A stretch of 64,000 nucleotides of DNA from Bacteroidia bacterium (GTDB lineage: Bacteria > Bacteroidota > Bacteroidia > SpSt-205). A model generated the notes under the pieces. The model saw nothing but the letters and a program-made list of their open reading frames with translations. It was not told the origin of the DNA and made no database searches. Below, piece after piece: positions 21,330 through 30,238 of this stretch (within the stretch, counting starts at the first letter, position 1; the number at the start of each line of letters is the position of its first letter). The translations under genes and the position numbers were made by a program. The stretch is from NCBI GenBank assembly GCA_026003215.1, contig BPGV01000001.1, forward strand, positions 585,570 through 649,569, in the 5' to 3' direction.

Positions 21330-23339
21330 TTATTTGGAAGTATAGGTTCCTACGAGCTGCTCCATTTGCCGGAGGCGATATTCCACGTCTGTAAGGCGGG
21401 CGCGCAGCTCCTGCACTTCGGCCTCTAAGCGGGCATTGCGCTCAGCCAAAGCTTTCACCGCCAGAAACAAAACACCCGCCTGATCCTTGGCCGAAAGTCC
21501 ATAAGGATTTTCCTTTCCCGTGCCAAAAAGCGCATGAAAGTCCTCTGCCATAGGACCAATATGATACTCCTCCGTACCTCGGTATTTCCATCCACCCACC
21601 CAAAGCCGCCGCACCTTATCCAAGATCTCGTGCGGATTTAGCTCTTGGAAATCTTCCTTACAGCTTCGAGAGGAGACATCTGTCCAGGTGCCCCCGGCCG
21701 AGAGATACGCGCCATTCCCGTTGGTCCCATTCGTCCCCACATGAATGGGATAATCCCCATCTAAGCGATTGATAACCAAAAAGCCGGAAGGAGAGGTAGC
21801 CGAACCGGGACCAAAAAGATAAAAACGATAGTTTTCGGACACAGGGCTCACCCCCCTACCAAAGATATAAGCATACTGTGAATTGCTAAGCGTATTTAGC
21901 TGCCCCATTACCAGGGAGCCGGTGCAATTATTCATTACATTTACAATCCCCAAAGCTATAGAGCCATACCCACCTCGTATCGTATCCCCACTACCGACAA
22001 TAAATGACTCAGAAGCAAACTCTCGTATGCTATTTCCACCTCCACCTACTATGCCGGAAAAGCTGGCCTCATCTATCTCATTTTGTGCTCCACCCCCTAT
22101 AAAGTTAAAGAAGTTTACATTCACAAAATCTGCGGAATATATTCTATTTTCTTGGCCGCCTACGATTACAGAGCCCCAGGACTCGTTATGATTATAGGCT
22201 CCTCCGCCTATAAACTGCAACTCGTAGTTTCTACATATGTTGTCTATGCCACCCACGATTACGTTAAGCCCCGAGGTACGAGGAGAGCTAATGTCTATCC
22301 GATTACCCGTACCTCCACAGATAATACTTAGCTCCGTTTCTACATAGTTATCCCTGCCACCTCCGATAAAGGCCCAGTTGGGGTACCCAGTTAACCTATT
22401 TCCGATACCCCCCACGATGATACTCCCTTGAACGCTGCCTCCCCCAGCAACCGTCCTTTCTATGGTATTTCTACTGCCTCCGCCAATAAAGGCGGTATAC
22501 ACATTGGCTCCGATAAAGTTTCTCACCCCTCCCCCGATGAAAGAGGTATCTCCTTCAATAGCATTTCGGAGGCCACCTACGAGGCTATTGTAATTTCCTT
22601 GGCGGATGGCGTTAAGGGCTCCGCCGGCAATAACCCCGTTTACTGCCGGAGCGTAAATGGTATCTTGGCTCCCACCCCCAACAGTAGCCCCAAGGCCCTG
22701 GGCTACGTTTTGCGTACCCCCAGCTACAACCGAGGCGAGACCCTCGGCAGTATTTTGCTGGCCACCACCTACTACGCTACCAACCCCTGAAGCCGTATTT
22801 TCGGCCCCTCCGCCAATCACGCTTGTATTACCACTGGCTACTTGTGCGGCGTTGGTTCGGATACGTTGCCAGTCCACTGCGTTAGTGCCCCGAGCATTTC
22901 CTCCTGCATCCCGCTGAATAGAAAAGTTGGTATTTAGTTGCAGGGTTTGCTGGTTATTCACTCGGATGCGGAGCGGTTGATTATCTATGGTACCTAAAAA
23001 ATGGATAGCCGGGTTGGTTCCCCAGTTTCCTTCTATCTGCCAGGCCTCGTTGGGATAGATGAGCAAGCGCACCCACTCGGTGCCGTTCCAATAGTAAAAC
23101 CCCGGCCAGACATGAAAGGGAGGCGCTCCTGCCGTGGCGGTATTATACACCAGTAGGCCGATAGCAGGGGTAGAGATAGGAGCGCTTATATTCCGAGCAG
23201 AGAGCGCTATCCGAGGGATAAGCAACCCTCTTTGGGTATCCTCTATGTGCAGGCGAGCAGAAGGGTCAGGCGTGGCGGTACCTATGCCTACATTCTGGGC
23301 ATACAGAAATAGGCCCATGACGAGTAATACACGAAGCAT
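21330..23339 (-). CDS. YadA-like fibre protein with C-terminal S74-type chaperone domain
   Basis: Has a signal peptide (MLRVLLVMGLFLYAQ), then the collar-like start of many Bacteroidota surface fibres ([16 protein letters not shown] ... GLLIPR). Residues about 165-500 are many short repeats of the IGGG-x-N-x-I type (SVVGGGQQNTAEGLASVVAG, FIGGGSRNTIE), resembling the trimeric head of YadA adhesins. Residues about 555-669 resemble the Peptidase_S74 intramolecular chaperone of phage tail spikes: SSRSCKEDFQEL with a Ser/Lys pair, YHIGPMAEDFHALFG, KDQAGVLFLAVKALAE, then a coiled coil (NARLEAEVQELRARLTDVEY). Self-cleavage at the Ser is inferred from the family. It is probably trimeric. No type IX sorting domain is visible, so export route is open. 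Start ATG 23339 follows TAGATTTG by four bases. Confidence 0.85.
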   Translation of the reverse strand: MLRVLLVMGLFLYAQNVGIGTATPDPSARLHIEDTQRGLLIPRIALSARNISAPISTPAIGLLVYNTATAGAPPFHVWPGFYYWNGTEWVRLLIYPNEAWQIEGNWGTNPAIHFLGTIDNQPLRIRVNNQQTLQLNTNFSIQRDAGGNARGTNAVDWQRIRTNAAQVASGNTSVIGGGAENTASGVGSVVGGGQQNTAEGLASVVAGGTQNVAQGLGATVGGGSQDTIYAPAVNGVIAGGALNAIRQGNYNSLVGGLRNAIEGDTSFIGGGVRNFIGANVYTAFIGGGSRNTIERTVAGGGSVQGSIIVGGIGNRLTGYPNWAFIGGGRDNYVETELSIICGGTGNRIDISSPRTSGLNVIVGGIDNICRNYELQFIGGGAYNHNESWGSVIVGGQENRIYSADFVNVNFFNFIGGGAQNEIDEASFSGIVGGGGNSIREFASESFIVGSGDTIRGGYGSIALGIVNVMNNCTGSLVMGQLNTLSNSQYAYIFGRGVSPVSENYRFYLFGPGSATSPSGFLVINRLDGDYPIHVGTNGTNGNGAYLSAGGTWTDVSSRSCKEDFQELNPHEILDKVRRLWVGGWKYRGTEEYHIGPMAEDFHALFGTGKENPYGLSAKDQAGVLFLAVKALAERNARLEAEVQELRARLTDVEYRLRQMEQLVGTYTSK

Positions 23340-23343
23340 GAAG

Positions 23344-23351
23344 CAAATCTA
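23344..23351 (-). promoter_or_regulatory. -7 promoter element of the fibre/beta-helix operon
   Basis: TAGATTTG on the reverse strand, exact TAnnTTTG, four bases before the ATG at 23339. It shows that this surface operon can be transcribed separately from the unknown helical gene upstream. Confidence 0.65.
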
Positions 23352-23467
23352 CAAGCATACCCCACACTCTTTGCGACCAAAAAATGCCCGTAGTATAGTC
23401 TATCCAGAGCACATGGAGTGATGATAGATGTGAAGCAGCAAAGATTATCGCTATGAGGGAACATAGC

Positions 23468-25057
23468 TTATCTTGTCCCCCGGATATGCTGAGCGAAGCG
23501 CTCCAAGAAATGCTCCACTTTTTCTTCCAAAGGTTGGGGCAGAGAAGCAGAATCTACGGAGGGAAGTAGGTTCAAATCAAAGTCTCGTCCACCCTTCTCT
23601 ATGTTTTTTACGAAATCTATCATTGGGAAAATAATGGCATCAAACTCCCAGCGCTGCCTTTCTTCAGGAAGCTTTGCCCAGCGTTGGAGGAGGAGGCTGG
23701 CTCGACGACGCTGGGTACGGCACAAAGCCCCGGAAAGCGCACGAACCAGACGCAGGACAGGTTGCCAACGCTCATGCTCCCTAAAATACTTTTGCCAACA
23801 TTGTCTTAGCTTTTTGTATGCATAGCGCATCCTATGCTGTTGCCTATACCTATAAGCATCATACCAAAAGAGAAACTCCCACCACATAAAAGCTATTTCT
23901 CTGAATTTTTGATTTTCCATCCACTGGCTTATTCGGATTCGCCACTGGATTCGGTCCAGCTTCAGGTCAGGGAAAAGGATGAGGATAAAGTATATGGCAC
24001 AGGCTCTATTAGCACGAAAGCTTAGGGTTTCATGACTGTGGAGGACGAAATGAGTTAAGGCTTCTTTTTCTTTTTCCCAGAGTTGCCGGGCTTGATACCA
24101 TTTATACTGCCGGACTAAGTTGGTAAAACGAATAGCGATAGCTGCACGACGAAGCATGAGCGCTCTTTCTCCTTTCGGCCAAAAGCCCCTGCTCCACCCT
24201 TCTTCCCATAAAGCATACCACTTCTCATACAAGGCCCACTTCCTAAGATTTGTAAGGACAATACCGAGGTTCGTATAAGATAGCATCAGGTGAAAATGCA
24301 CATACATAAAAGGAAAATCTACACCCTGAATCAAAATAAATAGCATGTTCAGCAGGGTATCTAATCCTTCTACAAACTGACGCTTGCGAACTTTTTGGAT
24401 AAGCTGAGCGTATAACCTTAGGTATAAAGCCCATTGGTTATTATGAGAAAGAGGTAGAGGAAGCTCTCTAATACGAGGCAAATGAGAAAGGCGATAATCT
24501 TCTAAAGCAGATATTTTTTCTGCAGTAGCTTCATAGCGCTCTTTTATATGCCTGAATATTTCCATAGCCCAGGCCGAAACATCCTGCTCCTTGGAGATAT
24601 AATGAAAGTCTCTCTCATACAGTTCCAGGAGCGACAGTCCCCACAAGGCTATTTCATACCACCCTACCTCCACAGCTTGGCTAATGGACCTATACCAGAG
24701 AACTTCTGCTATGTCGCCTAAACCTCTTTGCCAAAGGAGCACGCTAAGCCACAACTGCTGCCAGATTTGGACTTCTAAGGCCAAATTCTCCCCATGACGC
24801 AGGGGAAGCTCCTCCAATAAAACCTTCCAAAGTTGCTGTTTATATACGCGCAAGAGACGCCCGTCTGCTTGGGGAAAAGCTTCCTTATAGGCTTTTCGCA
24901 GCGCTTCATCGGAATAAGTGGGCATTTGGCGCAGCGTATGGAGGAGCCAACGTAAACGAGTATGAGCCACCCTACGCCAAAGTGTACGCATCTCCACATC
25001 TTCTAAGCTCCGTACCACCCGCCATAGCGCGATAGAAGGCATTCTAAAGTCTCTCAT
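23468..25057 (-). CDS. Unknown tryptophan-rich helical protein, paralogue A
   Basis: I do not recognise a known family. The 529-residue protein has no signal peptide or convincing membrane segment and is probably cytoplasmic. It is rich in Trp (about 5 percent), Leu and Arg and predicted by eye to be all-helical, perhaps an alpha-solenoid like TPR proteins. It is clearly paralogous along its whole length to the gene at 53438-55015: SIALWRVVRSL/STALWEVVRRL near the N terminus, YSDEALRKAYKEAFP/YSDEALKEAYRRTFP, LLELYERDFH/LLEVYVRDFH, YEKWYALW/YEKWYETW then GFWP, and RTQRRRASLLLQRW/STQRRRAMGLLRRW. Both copies sit about 100 bases upstream of a surface-protein gene on the same strand. A regulatory or chaperone role for surface proteins is conceivable but unproven. 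Confidence 0.85.
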   Translation of the reverse strand: MRDFRMPSIALWRVVRSLEDVEMRTLWRRVAHTRLRWLLHTLRQMPTYSDEALRKAYKEAFPQADGRLLRVYKQQLWKVLLEELPLRHGENLALEVQIWQQLWLSVLLWQRGLGDIAEVLWYRSISQAVEVGWYEIALWGLSLLELYERDFHYISKEQDVSAWAMEIFRHIKERYEATAEKISALEDYRLSHLPRIRELPLPLSHNNQWALYLRLYAQLIQKVRKRQFVEGLDTLLNMLFILIQGVDFPFMYVHFHLMLSYTNLGIVLTNLRKWALYEKWYALWEEGWSRGFWPKGERALMLRRAAIAIRFTNLVRQYKWYQARQLWEKEKEALTHFVLHSHETLSFRANRACAIYFILILFPDLKLDRIQWRIRISQWMENQKFREIAFMWWEFLFWYDAYRYRQQHRMRYAYKKLRQCWQKYFREHERWQPVLRLVRALSGALCRTQRRRASLLLQRWAKLPEERQRWEFDAIIFPMIDFVKNIEKGGRDFDLNLLPSVDSASLPQPLEEKVEHFLERFAQHIRGTR

Positions 25058-25072
25058 GGGTACGGCATAATA

Positions 25073-25106
25073 ATAAAAAAAGGAGGGTACGCTGGAACGT
25101 ACCCTC
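25073..25106 (-). terminator. Intrinsic terminator after the sorted protein gene at 25131
   Basis: GAGGGTACG (25083-25091) pairs perfectly with CGTACCCTC (25098-25106) around CTGGAA. On the reverse strand the hairpin is followed by CC then seven T and ATTATTATG. It ends the mRNA of 25131-26078 and isolates it from the helical gene that starts at 25057. Confidence 0.85.
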
Positions 25107-25130
25107 GTTGGCTAAGTATCTTGAGAAGCC

Positions 25131-26078
25131 TCAGTGCAAGACGACGAGCTTGGTACGCAGGGTCTCTGCGCCGGCCTGCACCTCTACCGTGTAGAGGCCA
25201 GCGGGGAGGTTAAGGCTCACCGTCTGTTCGCCAGCAAGGGTGAGGCCCATGTCCCGCTGCCATACAAGCTTGCCTTCCATGGAAAAGACTCGCAGGGTCA
25301 CCTCGGCGGGACGATTGAGGCCAAAAGTCACCCCAGCGGCTCCCCAGGCCGGATTAGGACTGAGCTGCACGCCCGAAAGCACCCGATCTAAAACCGTGGT
25401 TTGCCCCGGCAGAACTACCACCGCATAGGCTGTCCATGCATCCGCGTATAAAGGCTGCCCTGATAAGTTAGGCATCAGGTCAGTGGTGTCTTTGTTATTA
25501 ATATCGTTGGAAGACCCGGTAAAAATATTGATGGAGTTCGGATCTACAAACCCTCTTAGAAGAATGCGCAAGGTATCAGCGCTATTAACAGGTGTAGGTT
25601 GGATCCCTCGCACGCAGGCGCGCACACAGCCGCGGGGAGGCGTAGGATTACTGGGGCTGCCTCCGCCTGGATTTTGGTAGACCACTACATTGTCATGGGT
25701 AGGCGCACTGCTGCGCACTTGCTTATACCGATGGTTTTGGTCAAAGCGTAGCGCCCCTTGAGCGGGGTTCGTACTATTGTAGGCGGGCGCTACACTGGGT
25801 TGCCCGTAGAGCGAAGCGTAGGTGTTTCCCCCATCTAAGCGCAAACTATCTACAAAAATAGCAAAGTTGGGATAGACGTAGTTGATAGGGGAAGGGGCAG
25901 CGACCGTCTCGGGCAGGGCAAACTGTATCACCACCACCGTGTCTACTCCCGCCCGGATAGTAAGGTATGGCGGGTCAAAAGTCCTCGGAGGCAATGTGTT
26001 ATTCACCGTACAGTTTGTACATTGTGCGTAGGCATACGCTGCAAGCCCGATACCTAAGAGTAAAGCATGCGTTCTCAT
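25131..26078 (-). CDS. Small secreted protein with type A sorting domain
   Basis: A 315-residue exported protein with a signal peptide (MRTHALLLGIGLAAYAYA) followed by a Cys-rich start (QCTNCTVNN). The body (about residues 35-225) is a low-complexity, beta-rich region without a recognisable catalytic motif; it has a CVRACVRG pair of cysteines. The last 80 residues (LSPNPAWGAAGVTFGLN, LRVFSMEGKLVWQRDMG, LPAGLYTVEVQAG, TKLVVLH) are a standard type IX type A sorting domain, so it is anchored on the surface or released. Many Bacteroidota have abundant small proteins of this kind. Own promoter (TACCTTTG, seven bases before ATG) and own terminator make it a single-gene unit. Confidence 0.85.
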   Translation of the reverse strand: MRTHALLLGIGLAAYAYAQCTNCTVNNTLPPRTFDPPYLTIRAGVDTVVVIQFALPETVAAPSPINYVYPNFAIFVDSLRLDGGNTYASLYGQPSVAPAYNSTNPAQGALRFDQNHRYKQVRSSAPTHDNVVVYQNPGGGSPSNPTPPRGCVRACVRGIQPTPVNSADTLRILLRGFVDPNSINIFTGSSNDINNKDTTDLMPNLSGQPLYADAWTAYAVVVLPGQTTVLDRVLSGVQLSPNPAWGAAGVTFGLNRPAEVTLRVFSMEGKLVWQRDMGLTLAGEQTVSLNLPAGLYTVEVQAGAETLRTKLVVLH

Positions 26079-26085
26079 ATCCCGC

Positions 26086-26093
26086 CAAAGGTA
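26086..26093 (-). promoter_or_regulatory. -7 promoter element of the small sorted protein gene
   Basis: TACCTTTG on the reverse strand, exact TAnnTTTG, seven bases before the ATG at 26078. Confidence 0.6.
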
Positions 26094-26227
26094 GTAATTT
26101 TTTTCTCAATAAAAGCAAGCTCCCTCTTATCCGCATTAGACAGCTTAAGCTTTGGTAGAGGCCTAAGGGTTTTGTCGTCCGTGAACCATCCGCTCCCTAC
26201 GACTGCGTATAAGACTTGCGCTGTAGG

Positions 26228-27268
26228 CTATGGGGCAGCGCTCAGAACGATTTTGCCCATTTGCTGGCCTTGCCACAAGTGATACAGTGCCCCCGGAAGG
26301 GCTGCAAAAGGCAAAGTCTCTTCTACGTACGGGCGCAGGTGCTTTTCGGTGATAAACTGGAGGAGGGCAGTAAAGTTAGCTGGACTGCCCATCGTAGAAC
26401 CAATCACATGCGCTTGCCGCCAGAAGAGCTTCCGTAGGTCAAAAGCGGGGGGATTGCCGCGAGTGGCGCCATAGACGACGATGCGTCCGCCGGGCGCTAC
26501 GAGGTTTTGGTACGCGGGGAAGGCTTCGCCCCCTACGCCATCTACAATCAAGTCAAAATCCCCAGCTTGGCGGGAGAGTTCTTGGGCCCAGCCGGGATCG
26601 GTATACAGCACCCCGCCGCGTGCGCCCAAGGCCTGGGCTTTTTGCAGCTTGTCTGCTCGGCTGGTAGTGACCCATACTTCGGCGCCGGCCGCTACGGCCA
26701 GCTGGAGGGCCCACACCGCCACTCCACCGCCTATCCCGGGGATGAGCAGCTTTTCCCCGGCGGTAAGCCGGCCTTGCACAAAAACGGCCCGATACGCCGT
26801 AAGCCCCGCTAAGGGCACCGCTGCCGCCTCTATATCCGACAAAAAATCCGGGACAGGATGCACATTTTCTACAGGAACCTGCACATACTGCGCAAAAGTG
26901 CCCCATGTAGGCATGCCGAGGATGTGGTAGTTTGGGCTTTGGGCTTTTTCGGAGGGGCCCCAGTCTAAGCTCGGATTGATAAGGACCCTTTGCCCTATCC
27001 AGGTAGCCGGTACGCCTTCCCCTACGGCTTCTACGATACCACATCCATCGGAACCCAATATAGCGGGCAGTTGTATGCCTGGGTACAAACCCAGCGTAAT
27101 CCATAAGTCCCGGCGATTGAGGGCAGCAGCTGCAATACGTACCCGACAATAACCCGGCGGTAAGGACGGCAGTTCTACGGCTTCCCACTTAAGTACTTTT
27201 TCCCACATTTTTTCCCCGTCGGGGCGGCTGTCCTTAGGTAGGCAGGCATGGAGGCGCCACGCGTACAT
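26228..27268 (-). CDS. Zinc-type alcohol dehydrogenase-like / quinone oxidoreductase (MDR superfamily)
   Basis: Medium-chain dehydrogenase/reductase of about 346 residues from ATG 27268 (MYAWRLHACLP). It has the GroES-like N-terminal fold (CRVRIAAAALNRRDLWITLG, GSDGCGIVEAVGEGV) and a Rossmann domain (LLIPGIGGGVAVWALQLA, then VWVTTSRADKLQKAQALGA, FDLIVDGVGGEAF). The GHE zinc motif is absent (GSDGCG instead), so it is likely a zinc-free NAD(P)H-dependent reductase of quinones or enones; the substrate is unknown. A start 27 bases further upstream is possible but would overlap the divergent pheS promoter. It shares only 28 bases with pheS between the two start codons. The 150 bases after its end hold nothing recognisable. 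Confidence 0.87.
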   Translation of the reverse strand: MYAWRLHACLPKDSRPDGEKMWEKVLKWEAVELPSLPPGYCRVRIAAAALNRRDLWITLGLYPGIQLPAILGSDGCGIVEAVGEGVPATWIGQRVLINPSLDWGPSEKAQSPNYHILGMPTWGTFAQYVQVPVENVHPVPDFLSDIEAAAVPLAGLTAYRAVFVQGRLTAGEKLLIPGIGGGVAVWALQLAVAAGAEVWVTTSRADKLQKAQALGARGGVLYTDPGWAQELSRQAGDFDLIVDGVGGEAFPAYQNLVAPGGRIVVYGATRGNPPAFDLRKLFWRQAHVIGSTMGSPANFTALLQFITEKHLRPYVEETLPFAALPGALYHLWQGQQMGKIVLSAAP

Positions 27269-27282
27269 GGCAGCGAAGTTGG

Positions 27283-27290
27283 TATTTTTG
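27283..27290 (+). promoter_or_regulatory. -7 promoter element of pheS
   Basis: TATTTTTG, exact TAnnTTTG, six bases before the ATG at 27297. It rules out the longer in-frame start at 27267, which lies upstream of the box. Confidence 0.65.
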
Positions 27291-27296
27291 CCCAAA

Positions 27297-28325
27297 ATGG
27301 ATCTCCACGCCTTGGAAAAAGAGCTTTTGACCCACCCCCTGGAGACACCAGAGGATCTTCGGGCTTTCCGAAAGACTTTTTTGGAAAAAGGAGGAAAGCT
27401 TGAGGCATATTTTGCTCACTTGCGCAACTTGCCTCCAGAAACGCGTAAAGATATCGGAAAAAAACTAAATACCCTGCGAGACTTGGCCCAAGAACGGATA
27501 GCCCAGGCTCAGACCGTTTTGGAAGGGAACGCCAATCAAACTCAAGAGGCGACCATAGATCCAAGCTTTCCTCAGTGGGTTTTCGAGCCGGGTGGACGGC
27601 ATCCTCTTTCGCTGGTAGAAGGGAAGGTTATTCAGATTTTCCAGCGGCTGGGGTATAGCTTGGCAGACGGTCCTGAGGTAGAGGATGATTGGCATAACTT
27701 CGGAGCGCTCAACTTTGAGCCCGACCACCCGGCCCGGGATATGCAAGATACCTTTTTTGTGCGGCCGGAGGAAGGGATCCTCCTGCGCACGCATACTTCC
27801 ACCGTGCAGATACGAGTGATGGAAAGGAACAAGCCCCCCATCCGCATTTTAGCCCCCGGCCGTGTGTATCGGCATGAAACGATTTCTGCCAGAGCGCATG
27901 TGTATTTCCACCAAATAGAAGGGCTCTGTGTGGATAAAGACATAAGTGCAGCTGAACTAAAAGCCACCTTAGAGTACTTTATTCACAGCTTCTTTGGGGA
28001 AACCGTGCAGATTCGGTGGCGCGCCTCGTACTTTCCTTTTACAGAGATGAGCGCTGAAGTAGATATCAGCTGCCTCTTGTGCCAAGGCGCAGGCTGCTCT
28101 GTCTGCAAGCACAGCGGCTGGGTAGAAGTACTCGGCTGCGGTATAGTGGACCCCAATGTGCTCGCTGCCTGTGGGATTGACCCCGAAAAATACACCGGTT
28201 TTGCTTTTGGTTTAGGCGTGGAAAGGCTTACCCAACTCTTGTATAATATACCTGACTTGAGATTCTTTGGACAGAATGACCTCAAGTTTCTAAATGCTTT
28301 TCGTGGGTATGGCTACACCTTCTGA
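27297..28325 (+). CDS. pheS: Phenylalanyl-tRNA synthetase alpha subunit
   Basis: Class II synthetase alpha chain (342 residues) that charges tRNA-Phe as an alpha2-beta2 enzyme. An N-terminal coiled-coil region (about residues 1-85) for tRNA contact is followed by the catalytic core: HPLSLVEGKVIQIFQRLGY, GPEVEDDWHNFGALNFEPDH, ARDMQDTFF (motif 2 region), LLRTHTSTVQIRVM, GRVYRHE, and motif 3 FGLGVERL. A CLLCQGAGCSVCKHSGW insertion with four Cys looks zinc-binding. Start is ATG 27297 because the TATTTTTG box ends six bases upstream. The following phosphatase gene overlaps its end by 17 bases. pheT is not adjacent. Confidence 0.96.
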   Translation: MDLHALEKELLTHPLETPEDLRAFRKTFLEKGGKLEAYFAHLRNLPPETRKDIGKKLNTLRDLAQERIAQAQTVLEGNANQTQEATIDPSFPQWVFEPGGRHPLSLVEGKVIQIFQRLGYSLADGPEVEDDWHNFGALNFEPDHPARDMQDTFFVRPEEGILLRTHTSTVQIRVMERNKPPIRILAPGRVYRHETISARAHVYFHQIEGLCVDKDISAAELKATLEYFIHSFFGETVQIRWRASYFPFTEMSAEVDISCLLCQGAGCSVCKHSGWVEVLGCGIVDPNVLAACGIDPEKYTGFAFGLGVERLTQLLYNIPDLRFFGQNDLKFLNAFRGYGYTF

Positions 28326-29580
28326 AAGCATTATCACCCCGCTGTGGAAACAAGTACAGGAGTTTTACCCCCACCTTTTGCCGCTGCCCGAGCAGCTACC
28401 ACTGATTGAGGCCGTTGAATCATTCTATCAGGACTATCATCCGGGATTACTTTTGGTAGAGACAGACCTACAAGGGAGTATCACCTATGTAAACGAACCT
28501 TTCGCTCAAGCTGGGGGCTACACCCCAGCCGAACTGCTGGGGCAAAATATCAACCTCTTGCGCAGCGATGCTAACCCAGAGGGCTACTTCCGCGACCTGT
28601 GGAATACCATCACCCGAGGACGACCTTGGCGAGGAAAAATAAAAAATCGTACCAAAGATTACGAGCTGTATCAAATAGACTTGCTTATTTTGCCGATACC
28701 TGGTCCAGACGGCACGCCTTATCGCTATTTAGGCTTAGCTTATGATATTACCCAACACCTCCAAGCCGAGAGAGCACTGGAGCAGCTACGCACCGATTTA
28801 GAAGATAGCTTGCGCTACGCCCGCCGAATCCAGCGAGCTATCTTCCCTACCAAGGTTAACGCCCTACAAAAGTACTTTCCTGAGAGCTTTCTCTTAGCCA
28901 ACGGACGCGATATTGTAAGTGGCGATTTTTGCTGGACGGCCCGCTCTCCGATGGGAAACCGCACCTTTTTGGCCGTAGCGGATTGTACAGGCCATGGTAT
29001 CCCTGGGGGGCTCCTCACGATGATAGGGTATAACCTGCTCAACCAAATCGTACTCTATCGGGGCATCTCCGTGCCGCACCAGATTCTGGCCGAACTCCAT
29101 AAAGGCCTGCGCGAATACTTCCTCCAAGAAGAAGCCGAAGAAACCGGCCGTTTCGTCAAAGATGGCATGGAGATTATTTTATGTAGCTTTGATTATAGCA
29201 TGGAAGAAGTACAGTTTGCCGGGGCTAATCGCCCTTTTTGGCTGATACGCGAAGGAGAGCTTCTTGAATATAAAACCGATAAGCAGCCTATCGGCGGGGA
29301 AAACCTCGCCGAAGATGTAGAATTCCAGATATTTACGCTGGAGCTTCAGCCGGAAGACCGAATCTATCTTTTTACCGATGGGATAGTGGACCAGTTCGGC
29401 GGGCCGCAAGAAAAACGATTCGGCACGCCCCGCCTGCGTCAGACCCTTTTAGAAATATGGAGCGAACCCAGCATGGCTAAGCAGCGCGCCCTTTTCAATA
29501 ACCGCTGGAAACGCGAATGGATGGGCGACCTCTCCCCCACAGATGACGCTACCCTCGTCGGAATCCGTATCCTTGAATAA
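28309..29580 (+). CDS. PAS-domain PP2C (SpoIIE/RsbU-type) phosphatase
   Basis: Signalling Ser/Thr phosphatase of about 423 residues. A PAS domain (about 40-150; LLLVETDLQGSITYVNEPFA, GYTPAELLGQNINLLR) is joined by a helical linker (ALEQLRTDLEDSLRYARRIQ) to a PP2C-like domain (about 180-420) with the metal-binding acids in GRDIVSGDFCW, FLAVADCTGHGIPGGLLTMI, IYLFTDGIVDQFGG and LSPTDDATLVGI. Such proteins usually control partner-switching cascades acting on anti-sigma antagonist proteins; no such partner is visible here. ATG 28309 (MATPSES) is preferred over 28294. It overlaps pheS by 17 bases and precedes the next gene closely, so it is co-transcribed. Confidence 0.92.
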   Translation: MATPSESIITPLWKQVQEFYPHLLPLPEQLPLIEAVESFYQDYHPGLLLVETDLQGSITYVNEPFAQAGGYTPAELLGQNINLLRSDANPEGYFRDLWNTITRGRPWRGKIKNRTKDYELYQIDLLILPIPGPDGTPYRYLGLAYDITQHLQAERALEQLRTDLEDSLRYARRIQRAIFPTKVNALQKYFPESFLLANGRDIVSGDFCWTARSPMGNRTFLAVADCTGHGIPGGLLTMIGYNLLNQIVLYRGISVPHQILAELHKGLREYFLQEEAEETGRFVKDGMEIILCSFDYSMEEVQFAGANRPFWLIREGELLEYKTDKQPIGGENLAEDVEFQIFTLELQPEDRIYLFTDGIVDQFGGPQEKRFGTPRLRQTLLEIWSEPSMAKQRALFNNRWKREWMGDLSPTDDATLVGIRILE

Positions 29581-29584
29581 CCGT

Positions 29585-30238
29585 ATGACACGCTGTCGGG
29601 GGATACTCTTCCTGCTGGGGGGCGTACTACTTGCCCAAGGAGAAGCATTTCGGGCCCCCGCCCCTCCGTTTGAAGGGGCTATCTTCTACAAAGTAAAAGC
29701 CAAGGGCGAGGTTGCGGAAGCCCTCCAAGAAAATAATCCGCCCACAGAACTGCAACTATACATCCAAGGGAACCGCTACCTCGTCAATGAAGCAGGTATA
29801 GATTTCGCTATCAGTCGGCTATACGACCCCGACTCAGACTGGACCTACGTAGTGGACCCCAAAAACAAGCGCGCCTTCAAGTATGAGAAGTATCGAAAAA
29901 AAGCCAAAAACTATCCAGCCACTTATATCGGAGATAGTTTGCAGATACTGGGAATATGGTGTTATGCCTTCCGCGTAAAAAAGCCTGATGAAGAGATTAT
30001 CTACTACGTCAGTCCCAAATACCGAGTAGATGTATCACTATTTGCAGGCAAAAAACGCGCGCAGGCTTTCTTTCTGAACGAAGGCCTATACGGAGCCATA
30101 CCCCTTAAGATGATCCGCAAAAAAGAAGGCCTCACCATAGAAGTCACTGCAGCTAAGATACAACCCATGCGCTTAGGTCCGGAGAGCTTGAAGATCCCGA
30201 AAGATTACACGATATGGGGCTATGATTATCGGCGCTGA
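29585..30238 (+). CDS. Exported DUF4412-like protein
   Basis: A 217-residue protein with a signal peptide (MTRCRGILFLLGGVLLAQG), so periplasmic or outer-membrane associated. The body has the pattern of DUF4412/DUF4292-type proteins of Bacteroidota: FEGAIFYKVKAKGEV, ELQLYIQGNRYLV, DWTYVVDPKNKRAFKYEKYR and a domain-closing KMIRKKEGLTIEVTAAKIQP. Function of these is not established. The in-frame start at 29543 lies inside the phosphatase gene; ATG 29585, four bases after the phosphatase stop, begins directly with the signal peptide. It overlaps the convergent membrane-protein gene by 13 bases. Confidence 0.78.
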   Translation: MTRCRGILFLLGGVLLAQGEAFRAPAPPFEGAIFYKVKAKGEVAEALQENNPPTELQLYIQGNRYLVNEAGIDFAISRLYDPDSDWTYVVDPKNKRAFKYEKYRKKAKNYPATYIGDSLQILGIWCYAFRVKKPDEEIIYYVSPKYRVDVSLFAGKKRAQAFFLNEGLYGAIPLKMIRKKEGLTIEVTAAKIQPMRLGPESLKIPKDYTIWGYDYRR

